Shown: positions 1 through 7,441 of the stretch, piece by piece
Layout: every line of letters starts with the position of its first letter
Numbering within the stretch: position 1 is the first letter of the stretch
DNA from: Nocardia caishijiensis NBRC 108228
Lineage (GTDB): Bacteria > Actinomycetota > Actinomycetes > Mycobacteriales > Mycobacteriaceae
Assembly (NCBI RefSeq): GCF_001612825.1
Contig: NZ_BDBE01000029.1
Span: 248,001 to 312,000 of the forward strand
DNA length: 64,000 nt
Direction of reading: 5' to 3'
Position numbers and translations under genes: made by a program
Notes under the pieces: model-generated
What the model was told of the DNA's origin: nothing
Databases searched by the model: none
Seen by the model: the letters and a program-made list of their open reading frames with translations, nothing else

Positions 1-265
1 GCTCACTCGACGACTCGGCACCGTTTCCGGGCAGGGCGGCCTGGTCGCCCGCGCCGCCGACGGCAGTGGGCCGGGCCAGGATCAGCGCCCGCCGACGGCG
101 CGGCGTCCGGGTGCGGAACAGCATGTCGGCCAACCGTTCCGGTGTCACCTCGGGGTGCGCGTCGACGTAGTCGCGCAGGGCGGCGGCCTCGGCGCGCAGC
201 CCGTCGGCGGTGTCGGAGGACAGCAGAACCGGGACGCTGCCGTCGGGCAGACGGTACTCAGCCAT
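1..265 (-). CDS. nbtC: Mycobactin-type polyketide synthase, N-terminal fragment (MbtD/NbtC-like)
   Basis: The first 88 codons of a minus-strand gene that runs off the left edge of the window. It starts MAEYRLPDGSVPVLLS, and the N-terminus (a short PDG-x-VPVLLS segment followed by an Arg-rich stretch, TRTPRRRRALILARP) resembles the start of MbtD, the PKS that acts with the MbtC ketosynthase in mycobactin assembly. The ATG at 265 overlaps the end of the upstream ketosynthase gene by 8 bp, so the two are translationally coupled. No catalytic domain lies inside the window, so AT/KR/ACP content cannot be confirmed. The assignment rests on the N-terminus plus operon context. The symbol follows the Nocardia farcinica nocobactin naming as I remember it. 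Confidence 0.65.
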   Translation of the reverse strand, partial: MAEYRLPDGSVPVLLSSDTADGLRAEAAALRDYVDAHPEVTPERLADMLFRTRTPRRRRALILARPTAVGGAGDQAALPGNGAESSSE

Positions 266-1571
266 GATTGGTCTCCTCCAGCACCGGCAGGCCGACGATG
301 GCGTGCGCGTTGGTTCCCGCGACGCCGAACGACGAGACGGCGGCGTAGCGCAGCCCGTCGGGGCGCGGCTTCCATTCGGTCGCCTCGACCGCCAAGCGCA
401 ATGTCGTTGCTGTCCAGTCGATGTCGGTGGTCGGCTGGTCGGCCCACAGGCTCGGGGCGATGGTGTCGTTCGCACCGCAGAGCAGCACCTTGATGAGCCC
501 GAGCATGCCCGAGGCCGCCTGCGCGTGCCCGGCGTTGGACTTCACCGAGCCCAGCAGCGGACCCGCGGCGCGATCAGGGTTGCCGTACGTCGCCGCCAGC
601 GCGGTCAATTCGAGCGGGTCGCCGACGGCGGTCCCGGTGCCGTGGCCCTCGATCAGGTCGATATCGTCGACGCTCACCCCGGCCGCGGCCACCGTCGCTT
701 CGATCAACCGCTGCTGCGCGGCCGCGCTCGGCACGGCGATCGGCGCACCGGCGCCGTTGTGGTTCACCCGGGAACCGAGCAGGTGTCCGTAGATCCGGTG
801 GCCGAGCGCCTTGGCACGCGACTCACGTTCCAGCACGATCACGCCCGCGCCCTCACCCCACAGGGTGCCGGTCGGGTCGGCCGCGTAGGAACGGCAGTGA
901 CCATCGGTGGCCAGGGCGTTGTTCTTGGAGAACTCGTAGAACGCGCCGGGCGTGCCCATCACACACACGCCACCGGCCAGCGCCCAGTCGCACTCCCCCG
1001 CGCGGATCGCCGACGCGGCCTGATGCACGGCGGTGAGCGACGACGCGCACGCGGTGTCCACGCTGATCGACGGGCCGACCAGGCCGAGACCGTGCGAGAT
1101 CCGTCCGGCCACCGCACCGAGCGCGGTTCCGGTGCCCCGGTACCCGCTGTACTCGTTGACACCTGCCGCGCGCGGACCGTATTCGGTGATCGACACACCC
1201 ATGAAGACACCGGCCGCATCACCCTCGAGCGCACCGGGATTGACGCCCGCGTGCTCGAGCGCACGCCACGCCACCCGCATGGCCACCCGTTGCTGCGGGT
1301 CCATCGCGACCGCCTCGCGCGGGGTGATGCCGAAGAACGTGGCATCGAATTCCGTGGCGCCGTCGAGGAATCCACCGGCGTCGCGGACGGGCGCCCAGCC
1401 GTCGAGGCGGCCGAGGGCGAACAGTTCGGCCAGCGGCCAGTCACGGTCGCGCGGGAACGGGCCGATCAGTTCACGGCCGGTCGCGAGCGCGGACCAGAAG
1501 TCCGGCAGGGTCTCGATGCCGCCGGGGGCCTCGATTCCCATCCCGACGATGACGATGGGATCGAGGCTCAT
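258..1571 (-). CDS. nbtB: Stand-alone beta-ketoacyl synthase of siderophore biosynthesis (MbtC/NbtB-like)
   Basis: A 437-aa ketosynthase with no other domain, about the size of M. tuberculosis MbtC. The N-terminus PIVIVGMGIEAPGG is typical of modular-PKS KS domains. The active-site cysteine is in VDTACASSLTAVH (about residue 170). The two catalytic histidines are in EGHGTGTAVGDP (about 308) and KSNAGHAQAASGM (about 347). MbtC-type enzymes extend the chain with malonyl units together with MbtD to make the beta-hydroxy acid part of mycobactin-like siderophores. The ATG at 1571 overlaps the thioesterase stop by 4 bp (ATGA) and the 3' end overlaps nbtC by 8 bp, so nbtA-nbtB-nbtC form one coupled operon. 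Control is probably by the IdeR-like box upstream of nbtA. Confidence 0.9.
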   Translation of the reverse strand: MSLDPIVIVGMGIEAPGGIETLPDFWSALATGRELIGPFPRDRDWPLAELFALGRLDGWAPVRDAGGFLDGATEFDATFFGITPREAVAMDPQQRVAMRVAWRALEHAGVNPGALEGDAAGVFMGVSITEYGPRAAGVNEYSGYRGTGTALGAVAGRISHGLGLVGPSISVDTACASSLTAVHQAASAIRAGECDWALAGGVCVMGTPGAFYEFSKNNALATDGHCRSYAADPTGTLWGEGAGVIVLERESRAKALGHRIYGHLLGSRVNHNGAGAPIAVPSAAAQQRLIEATVAAAGVSVDDIDLIEGHGTGTAVGDPLELTALAATYGNPDRAAGPLLGSVKSNAGHAQAASGMLGLIKVLLCGANDTIAPSLWADQPTTDIDWTATTLRLAVEATEWKPRPDGLRYAAVSSFGVAGTNAHAIVGLPVLEETNHG

Positions 1572-2320
1572 CGGGTCAGCGCCTGTCCGGCCAGCACCTC
1601 GGCGATGCCGTCGATGTTCTCGTCGACGTAGAAGTGTCCGCCCGCGAAGAGGTTCACCTCCACCTCGGCCGTGGTTGCCTGGTCCCAGCCGTAGAGGTCG
1701 CGCGGGCCGACGAACGAGTCGTCGTCACCGCCGAGTACCAGCACGGGTGCGGCGACGCGCACGTCGGCACCGCAGGAGTAGGCGTCGAAGGCGCGGTAGT
1801 CGGCCTTGAGCACGGGCAGCGCCATCCGCATCACCTCACGGCTGGCCATCACGTCCGCGCCGGTGCCGTTGAGCGTGGCCATGTGGTCGAGCAATTCCTC
1901 GTCCTCGGTCGGATGACCGGGCAGCTCGGCGATCCGCTGCGGGGCAGCGGCCGCGGAGACCACCAGCAAACGCACGGACAACCCGGCGGCTTCGGCGAGT
2001 CGAGCGAACTCGAAGGCGACGATGGAGCCCATGCTGTGGCCGAACACGGTGATCGGGGCGCCGGTGTCGCGCGCGGAACCACGGAAGGCGTCGAACGCGC
2101 CCCGCGCCAGTTCGGGAAGGGTCTCGGCGGCCGGTTCGCGGAGGCGGTCCTGACGGCCGGGGTACTGCACGATCACGGTGTCGAAGTCATGCGCCATACG
2201 CTTGGCGAACACCCGATACGCCGATGCGCCCGCGCCCGCGTGCGGGAAGACGATCAGCGGCGGTAGGGAATCGGTCCGGGGGGCCTGGAATTGCCTGATC
2301 CAGCCGAGTTCTCTTGCCAT
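1568..2320 (-). CDS. nbtA: Type II thioesterase of the nocobactin cluster
   Basis: A 250-aa alpha/beta-hydrolase of the GrsT/type II thioesterase family, which removes stalled or wrong acyl groups from carrier proteins of NRPS/PKS lines. Visible motifs: FPHAGAGASAYR near the N-terminus (oxyanion region), nucleophile GHSMGS (about residue 90), and catalytic His in GGHFYVDEN near the C-terminus. I chose the ATG at 2320 because AGGGAG lies 6 bases upstream. A GTG at 2335 in the same frame would leave no ribosome site. It is first in the operon nbtA-nbtB-nbtC. In N. farcinica, loss of nbtA is reported to reduce but not abolish nocobactin, which fits an editing thioesterase. Confidence 0.88.
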   Translation of the reverse strand: MARELGWIRQFQAPRTDSLPPLIVFPHAGAGASAYRVFAKRMAHDFDTVIVQYPGRQDRLREPAAETLPELARGAFDAFRGSARDTGAPITVFGHSMGSIVAFEFARLAEAAGLSVRLLVVSAAAAPQRIAELPGHPTEDEELLDHMATLNGTGADVMASREVMRMALPVLKADYRAFDAYSCGADVRVAAPVLVLGGDDDSFVGPRDLYGWDQATTAEVEVNLFAGGHFYVDENIDGIAEVLAGQALTR

Positions 2321-2509
2321 GTCGTTCTCCCTCACCGACCGCGCCTAGCTGCGGCCGTTCAGCTCTATCTCTCGCCGGGCCCGGATACGGGCCACCCGGC
2401 GCAGACGTCCGGGACCGGGGCGAATGTTGTTGCCGCCGAGCCCGAACCAGCTCCGGGCGCGCTCCGGCAACCACCGGGCGATCGGTCCGGCAACAGTAGC
2501 ATCAACCCA

Positions 2510-2528
2510 TTAGTATAGGCTAGCCTTA
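2510..2528. promoter_or_regulatory. IdeR-like iron box between nbtA and nbtH
   Basis: The sequence TTAGTATAGGCTAGCCTTA matches 15 of 19 positions of the mycobacterial IdeR consensus TTAGGTTAGGCTAACCTAA. It lies 190 bp upstream of nbtA and 10-25 bp upstream of the possible nbtH starts, so Fe2+-IdeR bound here could repress both divergent genes. The 2321-2509 stretch on the nbtA side holds nothing else I can assign. Confidence 0.8.
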
Positions 2529-2552
2529 CCAATCGAGGTGACCAAGGTAACG

Positions 2553-3236
2553 ATGGAACGGAGCACCCAGCAGATGAACCCCGCCGGGACCCCCACCGCG
2601 CTGCCCCGCGAGCAGACCGACCTGCCCGCTGACGTAGCCGCCGCCCCCGCGCCGAACCTGCCGGTGTTCGAGGCGCCCTTCTCGCTGCGGATGGCCGACC
2701 CCGACGGTACCGACCCGGACATGCTCGAAGAATGGATGGCCCGCCCGCACCTGCTCGAGTCCTGGGAGCAGGACTGGGACGCGCGGCGCCGCCGCGAGAA
2801 CTTCCGCACCCAGCTGGCCGGAACCTATTCCCGCCCCTGCATTCTCAGCCTCGATTTCGCCGTGATCGGTCAGCCGGAGAAGGGCGTGGTCGACGTCGCC
2901 TACATCGAGTTCTACCGGGCCGCCAAGGACGAGATCGGCACGCTCTACCACGCCGATCCCGGCGATATCGGCGTGCACATCGCCACCGCGGAGACTGCGG
3001 TGATGGGCAAGGGCATCATGTCGGCCTGGTTCTCGCTGCTGGCCGCCGCGATCTTCGCGACCAACCCCGACTGCAGGCGCATGATGGGCGATCCCGATCA
3101 TCGCAACAAGCCGATCAAGCGCACCCTCGAGAAGGCGAACTGGCAGAGCCTCGGGGAGTTCGACATCCGCCCCGACCGCCGCATCGGCCTGTACACGGCC
3201 CCGCGCACCCCGGACGACGTACCCGCTCTTCGCTGA
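2553..3236 (+). CDS. nbtH: Lysine N-acyltransferase (MbtK/NbtH-like GNAT)
   Basis: About 227 aa, matching the IucB/MbtK GNAT family that transfers a fatty acyl chain to the N6 amine of lysine during mycobactin/nocobactin biosynthesis. Family signatures include PFSLRMADPDG, the LESWEQDW stretch, CILSLDFAVIGQP, VAYIEFYRAAKDEIG, a DIGVHI segment, and MMGDPDHRNKPIKRTLEKA, which is very characteristic of siderophore acetyl/acyltransferases. The start is uncertain: GTG 2538, ATG 2553 or ATG 2574 are in frame. I favour 2553, with GAGGTGA at 2535-2541. It is divergent from nbtA and shares the iron box at 2510-2528. It lies beside nbtG, whose product hydroxylates the same lysine nitrogen. Confidence 0.88.
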   Translation: MERSTQQMNPAGTPTALPREQTDLPADVAAAPAPNLPVFEAPFSLRMADPDGTDPDMLEEWMARPHLLESWEQDWDARRRRENFRTQLAGTYSRPCILSLDFAVIGQPEKGVVDVAYIEFYRAAKDEIGTLYHADPGDIGVHIATAETAVMGKGIMSAWFSLLAAAIFATNPDCRRMMGDPDHRNKPIKRTLEKANWQSLGEFDIRPDRRIGLYTAPRTPDDVPALR

Positions 3237-3293
3237 CCCGAGCCGTTCACGCAGAGAGAGGGCGGCCCTACCTGCCTACATTCAACTCGCCCG

Positions 3294-3333
3294 TGTACTC
3301 TTTTGTATGAATTTTGTCAAACAATCGAGTACA
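3294..3333. promoter_or_regulatory. Inverted repeat in the promoter of the toxin-antitoxin-like operon
   Basis: TGTACTC (3294-3300) and its exact reverse complement GAGTACA (3327-3333) flank an AT-rich stretch (TTTTGTATGAATTTTG) that stands out from the GC-rich surroundings. It lies 52 bp before the likely start of the antitoxin-like gene and could be the operator through which that HTH protein represses itself. This is inferred from position and symmetry only. The rest of 3237-3384 shows nothing else clear. Confidence 0.4.
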
Positions 3334-3384
3334 GGATGCAGTGAACTCGGTTGTAGAGTCTGTCGGGGAGGTTGGAGGGTTGCC

Positions 3385-4401
3385 GTGACGATCTACCGAG
3401 ATTTCCTACACCTGCTGAACCGCTGCGGCCTACGAGTTCAAGGCCCGCCTGCCGGACACCACAACGACAGCAACTTCGACCTGCTAATCCTCACCCCCGA
3501 CGGGCATCGCAGACCCACCAGCGTCAAACTCTACGCCCACAAACTGACCCCCTCAGACGTACGCCGCCACCGCCCCGACCGGAATCTGGAGTTCCAGCTC
3601 TACGGCACCGACACCGCACCCACATCGATACTGGCTGCCGCCCTCGCCGGAGAGTTCGATCTGGTCACAACTCGCCCGCCTCGGGTCATCCTCGAGGGGA
3701 AAGTGTTGCTGGAGCAGCACCCCACTGCCGACCCCCGCCACGACCGGCGCAGGGTGCCCTGGCAACGGCTCGCCGTGCAGAGGCTGTTGGCAATCTGCGA
3801 ACAGCCGATGACCCAAAACGACCTGGTCACCGCTACCGGCGCAACCCAGCAAGCGGTCTCCGTCGCGACCCGGAAACTGAAACACGTTACGCGGTCGCTC
3901 GACAATCACAAGTGGATCGGCACACCCCGCCTGCTCGACGACTGGTACACCGCCTATCCCAGCCCACGTGGCCTGCAGCAACATTGGTACGGACTGGACG
4001 ACGCCGCGGTCCAGTACGACACGGCGCGAGAGCTGCTCACCGAGCTCGATGTGTGGTCGGTGCTTTCCGGCGATCTCGGTGCCGACCAGTACTCGCCGTG
4101 GATGCGACCCTCGACTGTCCGGCTCTACGTCGGCGAAGTCGTCGATTTCACGGGCGTCGGGTTCTCCCCCACGGATGCCTCCGCCGCAACGCTGACCATC
4201 GTGGTACCCCAAGATCAATCGATCCTGCCCGCTGCCCGCTATTTCACCACCGATCCAGCCACTGATCCCAACCGCGCCCCCCACCTCGTCGCCGACCCGG
4301 CGATGATCTGGTGGGACCTGCAAAACACCAGCACCGACCCCACCGCGATCGAAGCAGCCCAGCACCTGCGGGCCACCATCGAGCAACGGCGGGCAGACTA
4401 G
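3385..4401 (+). CDS. HTH antitoxin-like protein of an AbiEi/MenA-type module
   Basis: 338 aa. The GTG start is chosen because GGAGG lies 6 bases upstream (3374-3378); an in-frame ATG at 3307 lies inside the promoter. The N-terminal third (to about residue 110) has a segment NFDLLILTPDGHRR followed by VKLYAHKLTP that could be a small nuclease-like or dimerisation fold. A winged HTH follows (LLAICEQPMTQNDLVTATG with the recognition helix TQQAVSVATRKL, about residues 140-170), then a C-terminal region with LLDDWYTAYPSPRGLQQHWY. An HTH plus long C-terminal part directly before a nucleotidyltransferase gene is the arrangement of AbiEi-AbiEii and mycobacterial MenA-MenT pairs. Its stop (TAG) shares one base with the next GTG. 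Antitoxin and autorepressor roles are inferences from context. Confidence 0.6.
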   Translation: MTIYRDFLHLLNRCGLRVQGPPAGHHNDSNFDLLILTPDGHRRPTSVKLYAHKLTPSDVRRHRPDRNLEFQLYGTDTAPTSILAAALAGEFDLVTTRPPRVILEGKVLLEQHPTADPRHDRRRVPWQRLAVQRLLAICEQPMTQNDLVTATGATQQAVSVATRKLKHVTRSLDNHKWIGTPRLLDDWYTAYPSPRGLQQHWYGLDDAAVQYDTARELLTELDVWSVLSGDLGADQYSPWMRPSTVRLYVGEVVDFTGVGFSPTDASAATLTIVVPQDQSILPAARYFTTDPATDPNRAPHLVADPAMIWWDLQNTSTDPTAIEAAQHLRATIEQRRAD

Positions 4402-5198
4402 TGCTCAACGGGTCACCCATCACAGTCACCATCGCGTCCACCACCAACGCCGACGACCTGAGCTACCTCGCACTTGCCGACGTCGCAGCCGTTGGCTCCC
4501 GGCTCGCCGACCCTGTTCCACAATGGCGCATCATCGGCGGGCACATGGTGCAGCTGCTTATCCACCTCTACCCAACGGCTCGTGCACAGCTCCGCGGCAC
4601 CATCGACGCCGACACCGGCGTCAGCACCGAAATCGCAGCCAGCCAGCACTTCCACGACCGGCTACTCGAACGCAACTATGTTGCACGATCCGGCAACAAC
4701 TACGAACTCGAGCACGACGGTCAGGGCAAACGCGCCGTCGACATCCTTGTACCACTCGGTGCCCCCGGCACCATAGTCGAGATCGGCGGCCGGGGATTCG
4801 ATCATGGGCCAGGATTGAGCCTGGCACTGTCGGCGCCCCCGCTCCACGTCCGCGCTCAGATACGCCTCACCGACGGGCAGCACCTCGAATTCGTGGTTCC
4901 AACACCCGACATCGAACCCGCGGTCGCGCTCAAAGCGCTGGCGTGGCGGTCGCGGCGCGCAGACAAAGATCTCACCGACCTGGCCTCGCTGTTCGAGATC
5001 GTCCAGGAGCACCGGACTTCACTGGGCAGGTGGCGGCTGAATCAACCACCGCTACACGGCATCCGGCTCGACACGGCGCGAGCGTTGAGTCAACTGTGCA
5101 CCACCCTCGACCGGGGCAGCATCGCCCGCACTGTCCTGTTGGGCCAGCCACCGGCCCGCCTCGCGACTCTGATCCGCGCTCACGTCACACTCCCCTGA
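4401..5198 (+). CDS. Nucleotidyltransferase-fold protein, AbiEii/MenT toxin-like
   Basis: 265 aa, started at the GTG that overlaps the stop of the preceding gene by one base (TAGTG), a coupled arrangement. Motifs fit the minimal nucleotidyltransferase fold of AbiEii/MenT toxins: RIIGGHMVQLLIHLYP (the G-G helix), then RGTIDADTGV with a D-x-D metal pair (about residue 75), a later acid in KRAVDILVP, and the C-terminal signature ALKALAWRSRRADKDLTDLASL, which matches the K-x-x-A-x-x-R...KD-x-x-D pattern of the family. MenT-type toxins transfer nucleotides to tRNA acceptor ends; AbiEii proteins are bacteriostatic phage-defence toxins. Target and activity here are unknown. GC content looks lower than in neighbouring nbt genes, and the pair interrupts the siderophore locus, suggesting insertion. 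Confidence 0.62.
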   Translation: MLNGSPITVTIASTTNADDLSYLALADVAAVGSRLADPVPQWRIIGGHMVQLLIHLYPTARAQLRGTIDADTGVSTEIAASQHFHDRLLERNYVARSGNNYELEHDGQGKRAVDILVPLGAPGTIVEIGGRGFDHGPGLSLALSAPPLHVRAQIRLTDGQHLEFVVPTPDIEPAVALKALAWRSRRADKDLTDLASLFEIVQEHRTSLGRWRLNQPPLHGIRLDTARALSQLCTTLDRGSIARTVLLGQPPARLATLIRAHVTLP

Positions 5199-5228
5199 CC
5201 ACTTGCGCCGCCGCCACAGGCTGACTGC

Positions 5229-6503
5229 TCAGCGCGATACCGCTTGTGCCGCGGAAACGTGGCTGCGCGCTGGAACCGTGCGCAGCACTCGATCGGACAG
5301 TTCGCCCAGGCAGCTGAGGTTCGGGAAGCCGGGGCCTTGCGCCATCGCCGCCATGTTCGGCAGGTAGAGCTTGCTCGCCAGACCGTTGACGGCCAGGTCG
5401 TAGCCGATCGATGACTCGATGCGGTGCTGCGTGAGCGGGCCGCCCACCGCCAGTTCCAGCTGATCGGCGGTCTGCTGATCGAACATCTCCAGGAACCACA
5501 GCGGCTGACCGCCGGTCGCGTCGACGACGAGGTCGAAGTTGTGCACCTGGTCGGCCCGCAACTCGTTGGTCAGCGTGAGCGCGAGCGATTCACCGGACGG
5601 CACGACCTTGGTGACGCGACCCTGCAGATGATGGACCCGGCTGTCGCCGAGCAGGCTCTCCTGCACCCGCACCGAGAACACACCGCGGTCGGTGCGCCGG
5701 ATCACGTCGCGACGCTCCTGGATGCTCAGCGCGTTCCACTTCACCGGGTCGCTGAACAGCGAGTTCTCGAAATAACTTTCGCCACGGGTGTAGATGGTCG
5801 CCATGGGCGAGATCACCGAGATGGTGAGCATCTCGTGGCGCACGAGTTCGTCCAGCGCCGAACCCGCGGTCTCGCCGCCGCCGATCACCGCGGCCCGCGA
5901 GGCGGCGGGCAGAGCGCGCTTGCCCGCCAGGTCCCAGAACGTCGCGATGCTCAGCACGCGCGGGTGCTCGGCCAGCGCGCGGCTGCTGCGGCCGGGGCCG
6001 GTGATCATCAGGCCGTCGGCGCTCAGCTCGGTGTCCGCACCGTCGGCGTCGACGACCCGCACCTGCCAGCGGTCGTCGTGGCGGACCTGCTCGACGCGCC
6101 CGATCACCAGCTCGAGATCGATCGACTTGGCCACCCACTGCAGGTATTTCGCCCAGACGTGGTGCTGCGGGCTCGGCCTGCCACGGTCGATCCACTCGGC
6201 GTAGGTGCCGTGCTCGATGAGGAACGAGGTCCAGCTGTAGGCCGACATGGCCCGGTCGATCTCGCGGTTGCGGCCGCGTGCCCAGGTGGAGTGGTACGGG
6301 AACCCGATGTCCTTCTCGGGGCTGGTGCCGAGCCGGTGTTGCCCGTCGGTCCAGCCACCGGTGGGCAACCAGTTCCCGCCCACCGCGTGCGCCTCGACGA
6401 CGACCACGCGCGGCGCGGGCAGACCGAGCGAGCGCAGGACATGCGATTTGGCCGCCACCGCAAGGGCTTTCGGGCCAGCACCGACCACAAGAAGGGTTTG
6501 CAC
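5229..6503 (-). CDS. nbtG: L-lysine N6-hydroxylase (MbtG/NbtG-like)
   Basis: About 424 aa, aligning along its length with MbtG as remembered. It is an FAD/NADPH monooxygenase that hydroxylates lysyl N6 to make the hydroxamate iron ligands. FAD site: LLVVGAGPKALAVAAK at the N-terminus. Family signature: GGWTDGQHRLGTSPEKDIGF. NADPH site: AAVIGGGETAGSALDEL (about 215). C-terminal FAD contact: LVVDATGGQPLW, then PNMAAMAQGPGFPNLSCLG. I prefer the GTG at 6503 (preceded by GGAG) over an ATG at 6545, because the iron box at 6539-6557 covers the latter. The gene is monocistronic, convergent with the toxin-like gene and divergent from the siderophore-interacting reductase. Confidence 0.92.
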   Translation of the reverse strand: MQTLLVVGAGPKALAVAAKSHVLRSLGLPAPRVVVVEAHAVGGNWLPTGGWTDGQHRLGTSPEKDIGFPYHSTWARGRNREIDRAMSAYSWTSFLIEHGTYAEWIDRGRPSPQHHVWAKYLQWVAKSIDLELVIGRVEQVRHDDRWQVRVVDADGADTELSADGLMITGPGRSSRALAEHPRVLSIATFWDLAGKRALPAASRAAVIGGGETAGSALDELVRHEMLTISVISPMATIYTRGESYFENSLFSDPVKWNALSIQERRDVIRRTDRGVFSVRVQESLLGDSRVHHLQGRVTKVVPSGESLALTLTNELRADQVHNFDLVVDATGGQPLWFLEMFDQQTADQLELAVGGPLTQHRIESSIGYDLAVNGLASKLYLPNMAAMAQGPGFPNLSCLGELSDRVLRTVPARSHVSAAQAVSR

Positions 6504-6538
6504 CGGTTCGTTCTCCACTCTCTCAAGCACGGCCCATG

Positions 6539-6557
6539 GTTGCATAGGCTTACCTTA
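6539..6557. promoter_or_regulatory. IdeR-like iron box upstream of nbtG
   Basis: The core TAGGCTTACCTTA (6545-6557) is palindromic iron-box sequence. As a 19-mer it matches 13 of 19 consensus positions, the weakest of the four boxes. It lies 36 bp upstream of the preferred nbtG start. The ATG at 6545 falls inside it, which argues against that start. Confidence 0.62.
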
Positions 6558-6584
6558 GTTATCCACCGGGGGCAGACAAGTAGG

Positions 6585-6603
6585 TGTCGTTAGGCTAACC
6601 TAA
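6585..6603. promoter_or_regulatory. IdeR-like iron box overlapping the start of the siderophore-interacting protein gene
   Basis: TGTCGTTAGGCTAACCTAA matches 16 of 19 consensus positions and has a perfect TTAGGCTAACCTAA core. Its last A is the first base of the start codon at 6603. There is no room for a ribosome site, so the mRNA may be leaderless, with TAGGCT (6591-6596) as the -10 element lying within the repressor site. A second in-frame ATG lies at 6609. Confidence 0.82.
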
Positions 6604-7316
6604 TGTCCATGGGTAAGGGATTCAACGGCCTCATCGTGAAGGCTTGGGGTGGCTCGGACTATCGCCTCACCGTGACTGCCAACGAGCAGATCACCGACAA
6701 CTTCGTACGGATCAGCTTCACCGCGGGCGGGCTACTGGCCGACAACCCGGTGCATCCCACGCAATGGATCCGGCTGTGGATCCCGGATGAGCACAGCGAC
6801 AAGCTGCACCACCGGGGCTACACCCTGGTCAACCAGAACCCGGCCGAGGACACCGTCTGCATCGACTTCGCGCTGCACGACGGACCGGCCGCCAACTGGG
6901 CCCGCCGCGCCAAGCCCGGCGACCCGCTCGACGCCAGCGTCCTCGGCTCCGACTTCCAGCTGCCCGAGCAGACCCCGAGCGAATACGTCGTCTTCGGCGA
7001 CACCGCCTCGCTCCCGGCTATCAACTCGCTACTGGACGCCATCGGCGACACCCCCGCGCGAGTGTGGCTGGAATGGCAGTACGAATCCGACACCACGATC
7101 CCCGTGCACAACAAGCCGCACCACACCGTCACCTGGGTGCAGCGCATCGATGACGGCCGACTGCTGCGCGAGGCCGCCCACGAGATGACCTGCCCCACTG
7201 ATGCTTTCGCGTGGGTCGCCTGCGACGGCCACACCACCCGGACGATCGTGAAGACCCTCAGGACCCACCACGGCCTGCCCAAGACGGCCATCAAGTACCA
7301 GGCCTACTGGAAGTAG
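6603..7316 (+). CDS. Stand-alone siderophore-interacting protein (ferric-siderophore reductase)
   Basis: 237 aa of the ViuB/SIP flavin-reductase family. These bind FAD and reduce Fe3+ in imported siderophores, releasing iron in the cytoplasm. Recognisable parts: YRLTVTANEQITDNFVRISF (start of the FAD beta-barrel), PTQWIRLWIPD, HHRGYTLVNQNP (FAD-contacting R-x-Y-T), ALHDGPAANWARRAKPGD (the G-P-x-x-x-W motif of the family), SEYVVFGDTASLPAI, and AFAWVACDG followed by a C-terminal KYQAYWK (the family's G-Y-W-like end). In M. tuberculosis this domain is fused to the N-terminus of IrtA. Here it is a separate gene 3 kb from an IrtA-like gene that lacks it. The gene is divergent from nbtG, with its own iron box over the start codon. 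Confidence 0.9.
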   Translation: MSMGKGFNGLIVKAWGGSDYRLTVTANEQITDNFVRISFTAGGLLADNPVHPTQWIRLWIPDEHSDKLHHRGYTLVNQNPAEDTVCIDFALHDGPAANWARRAKPGDPLDASVLGSDFQLPEQTPSEYVVFGDTASLPAINSLLDAIGDTPARVWLEWQYESDTTIPVHNKPHHTVTWVQRIDDGRLLREAAHEMTCPTDAFAWVACDGHTTRTIVKTLRTHHGLPKTAIKYQAYWK

Positions 7317-7340
7317 GAAATCATCCTGCGGGATGAGGAG

Positions 7341-7370
7341 CGTGCGCCCGTCGGCTGATGCGGGCGCACG
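7341..7370 (+). terminator. Hairpin after the siderophore-interacting protein gene
   Basis: A perfect 10-bp stem, CGTGCGCCCG (7341-7350) pairing with CGGGCGCACG (7361-7370), around a 10-base loop, 25 bp after the stop at 7316. There is no T-run after it, so termination strength is uncertain. An in-frame ATG at 7358 for the next gene lies in the loop, one reason to start that gene downstream. Confidence 0.55.
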
Positions 7371-7441
7371 GTGTCGTGCGGCACGCTGGTTCGATCACGC
7401 CGGGCGATCCCGTACCCGGCCCGATCGAAACGAGCGCCGCC

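Noticed and set aside
3307..3384. Extending the antitoxin-like protein to the ATG at 3307
   Set aside because: This stretch holds the promoter inverted repeat and Cys-rich odd sequence, while GTG 3385 has a strong GGAGG at correct spacing.
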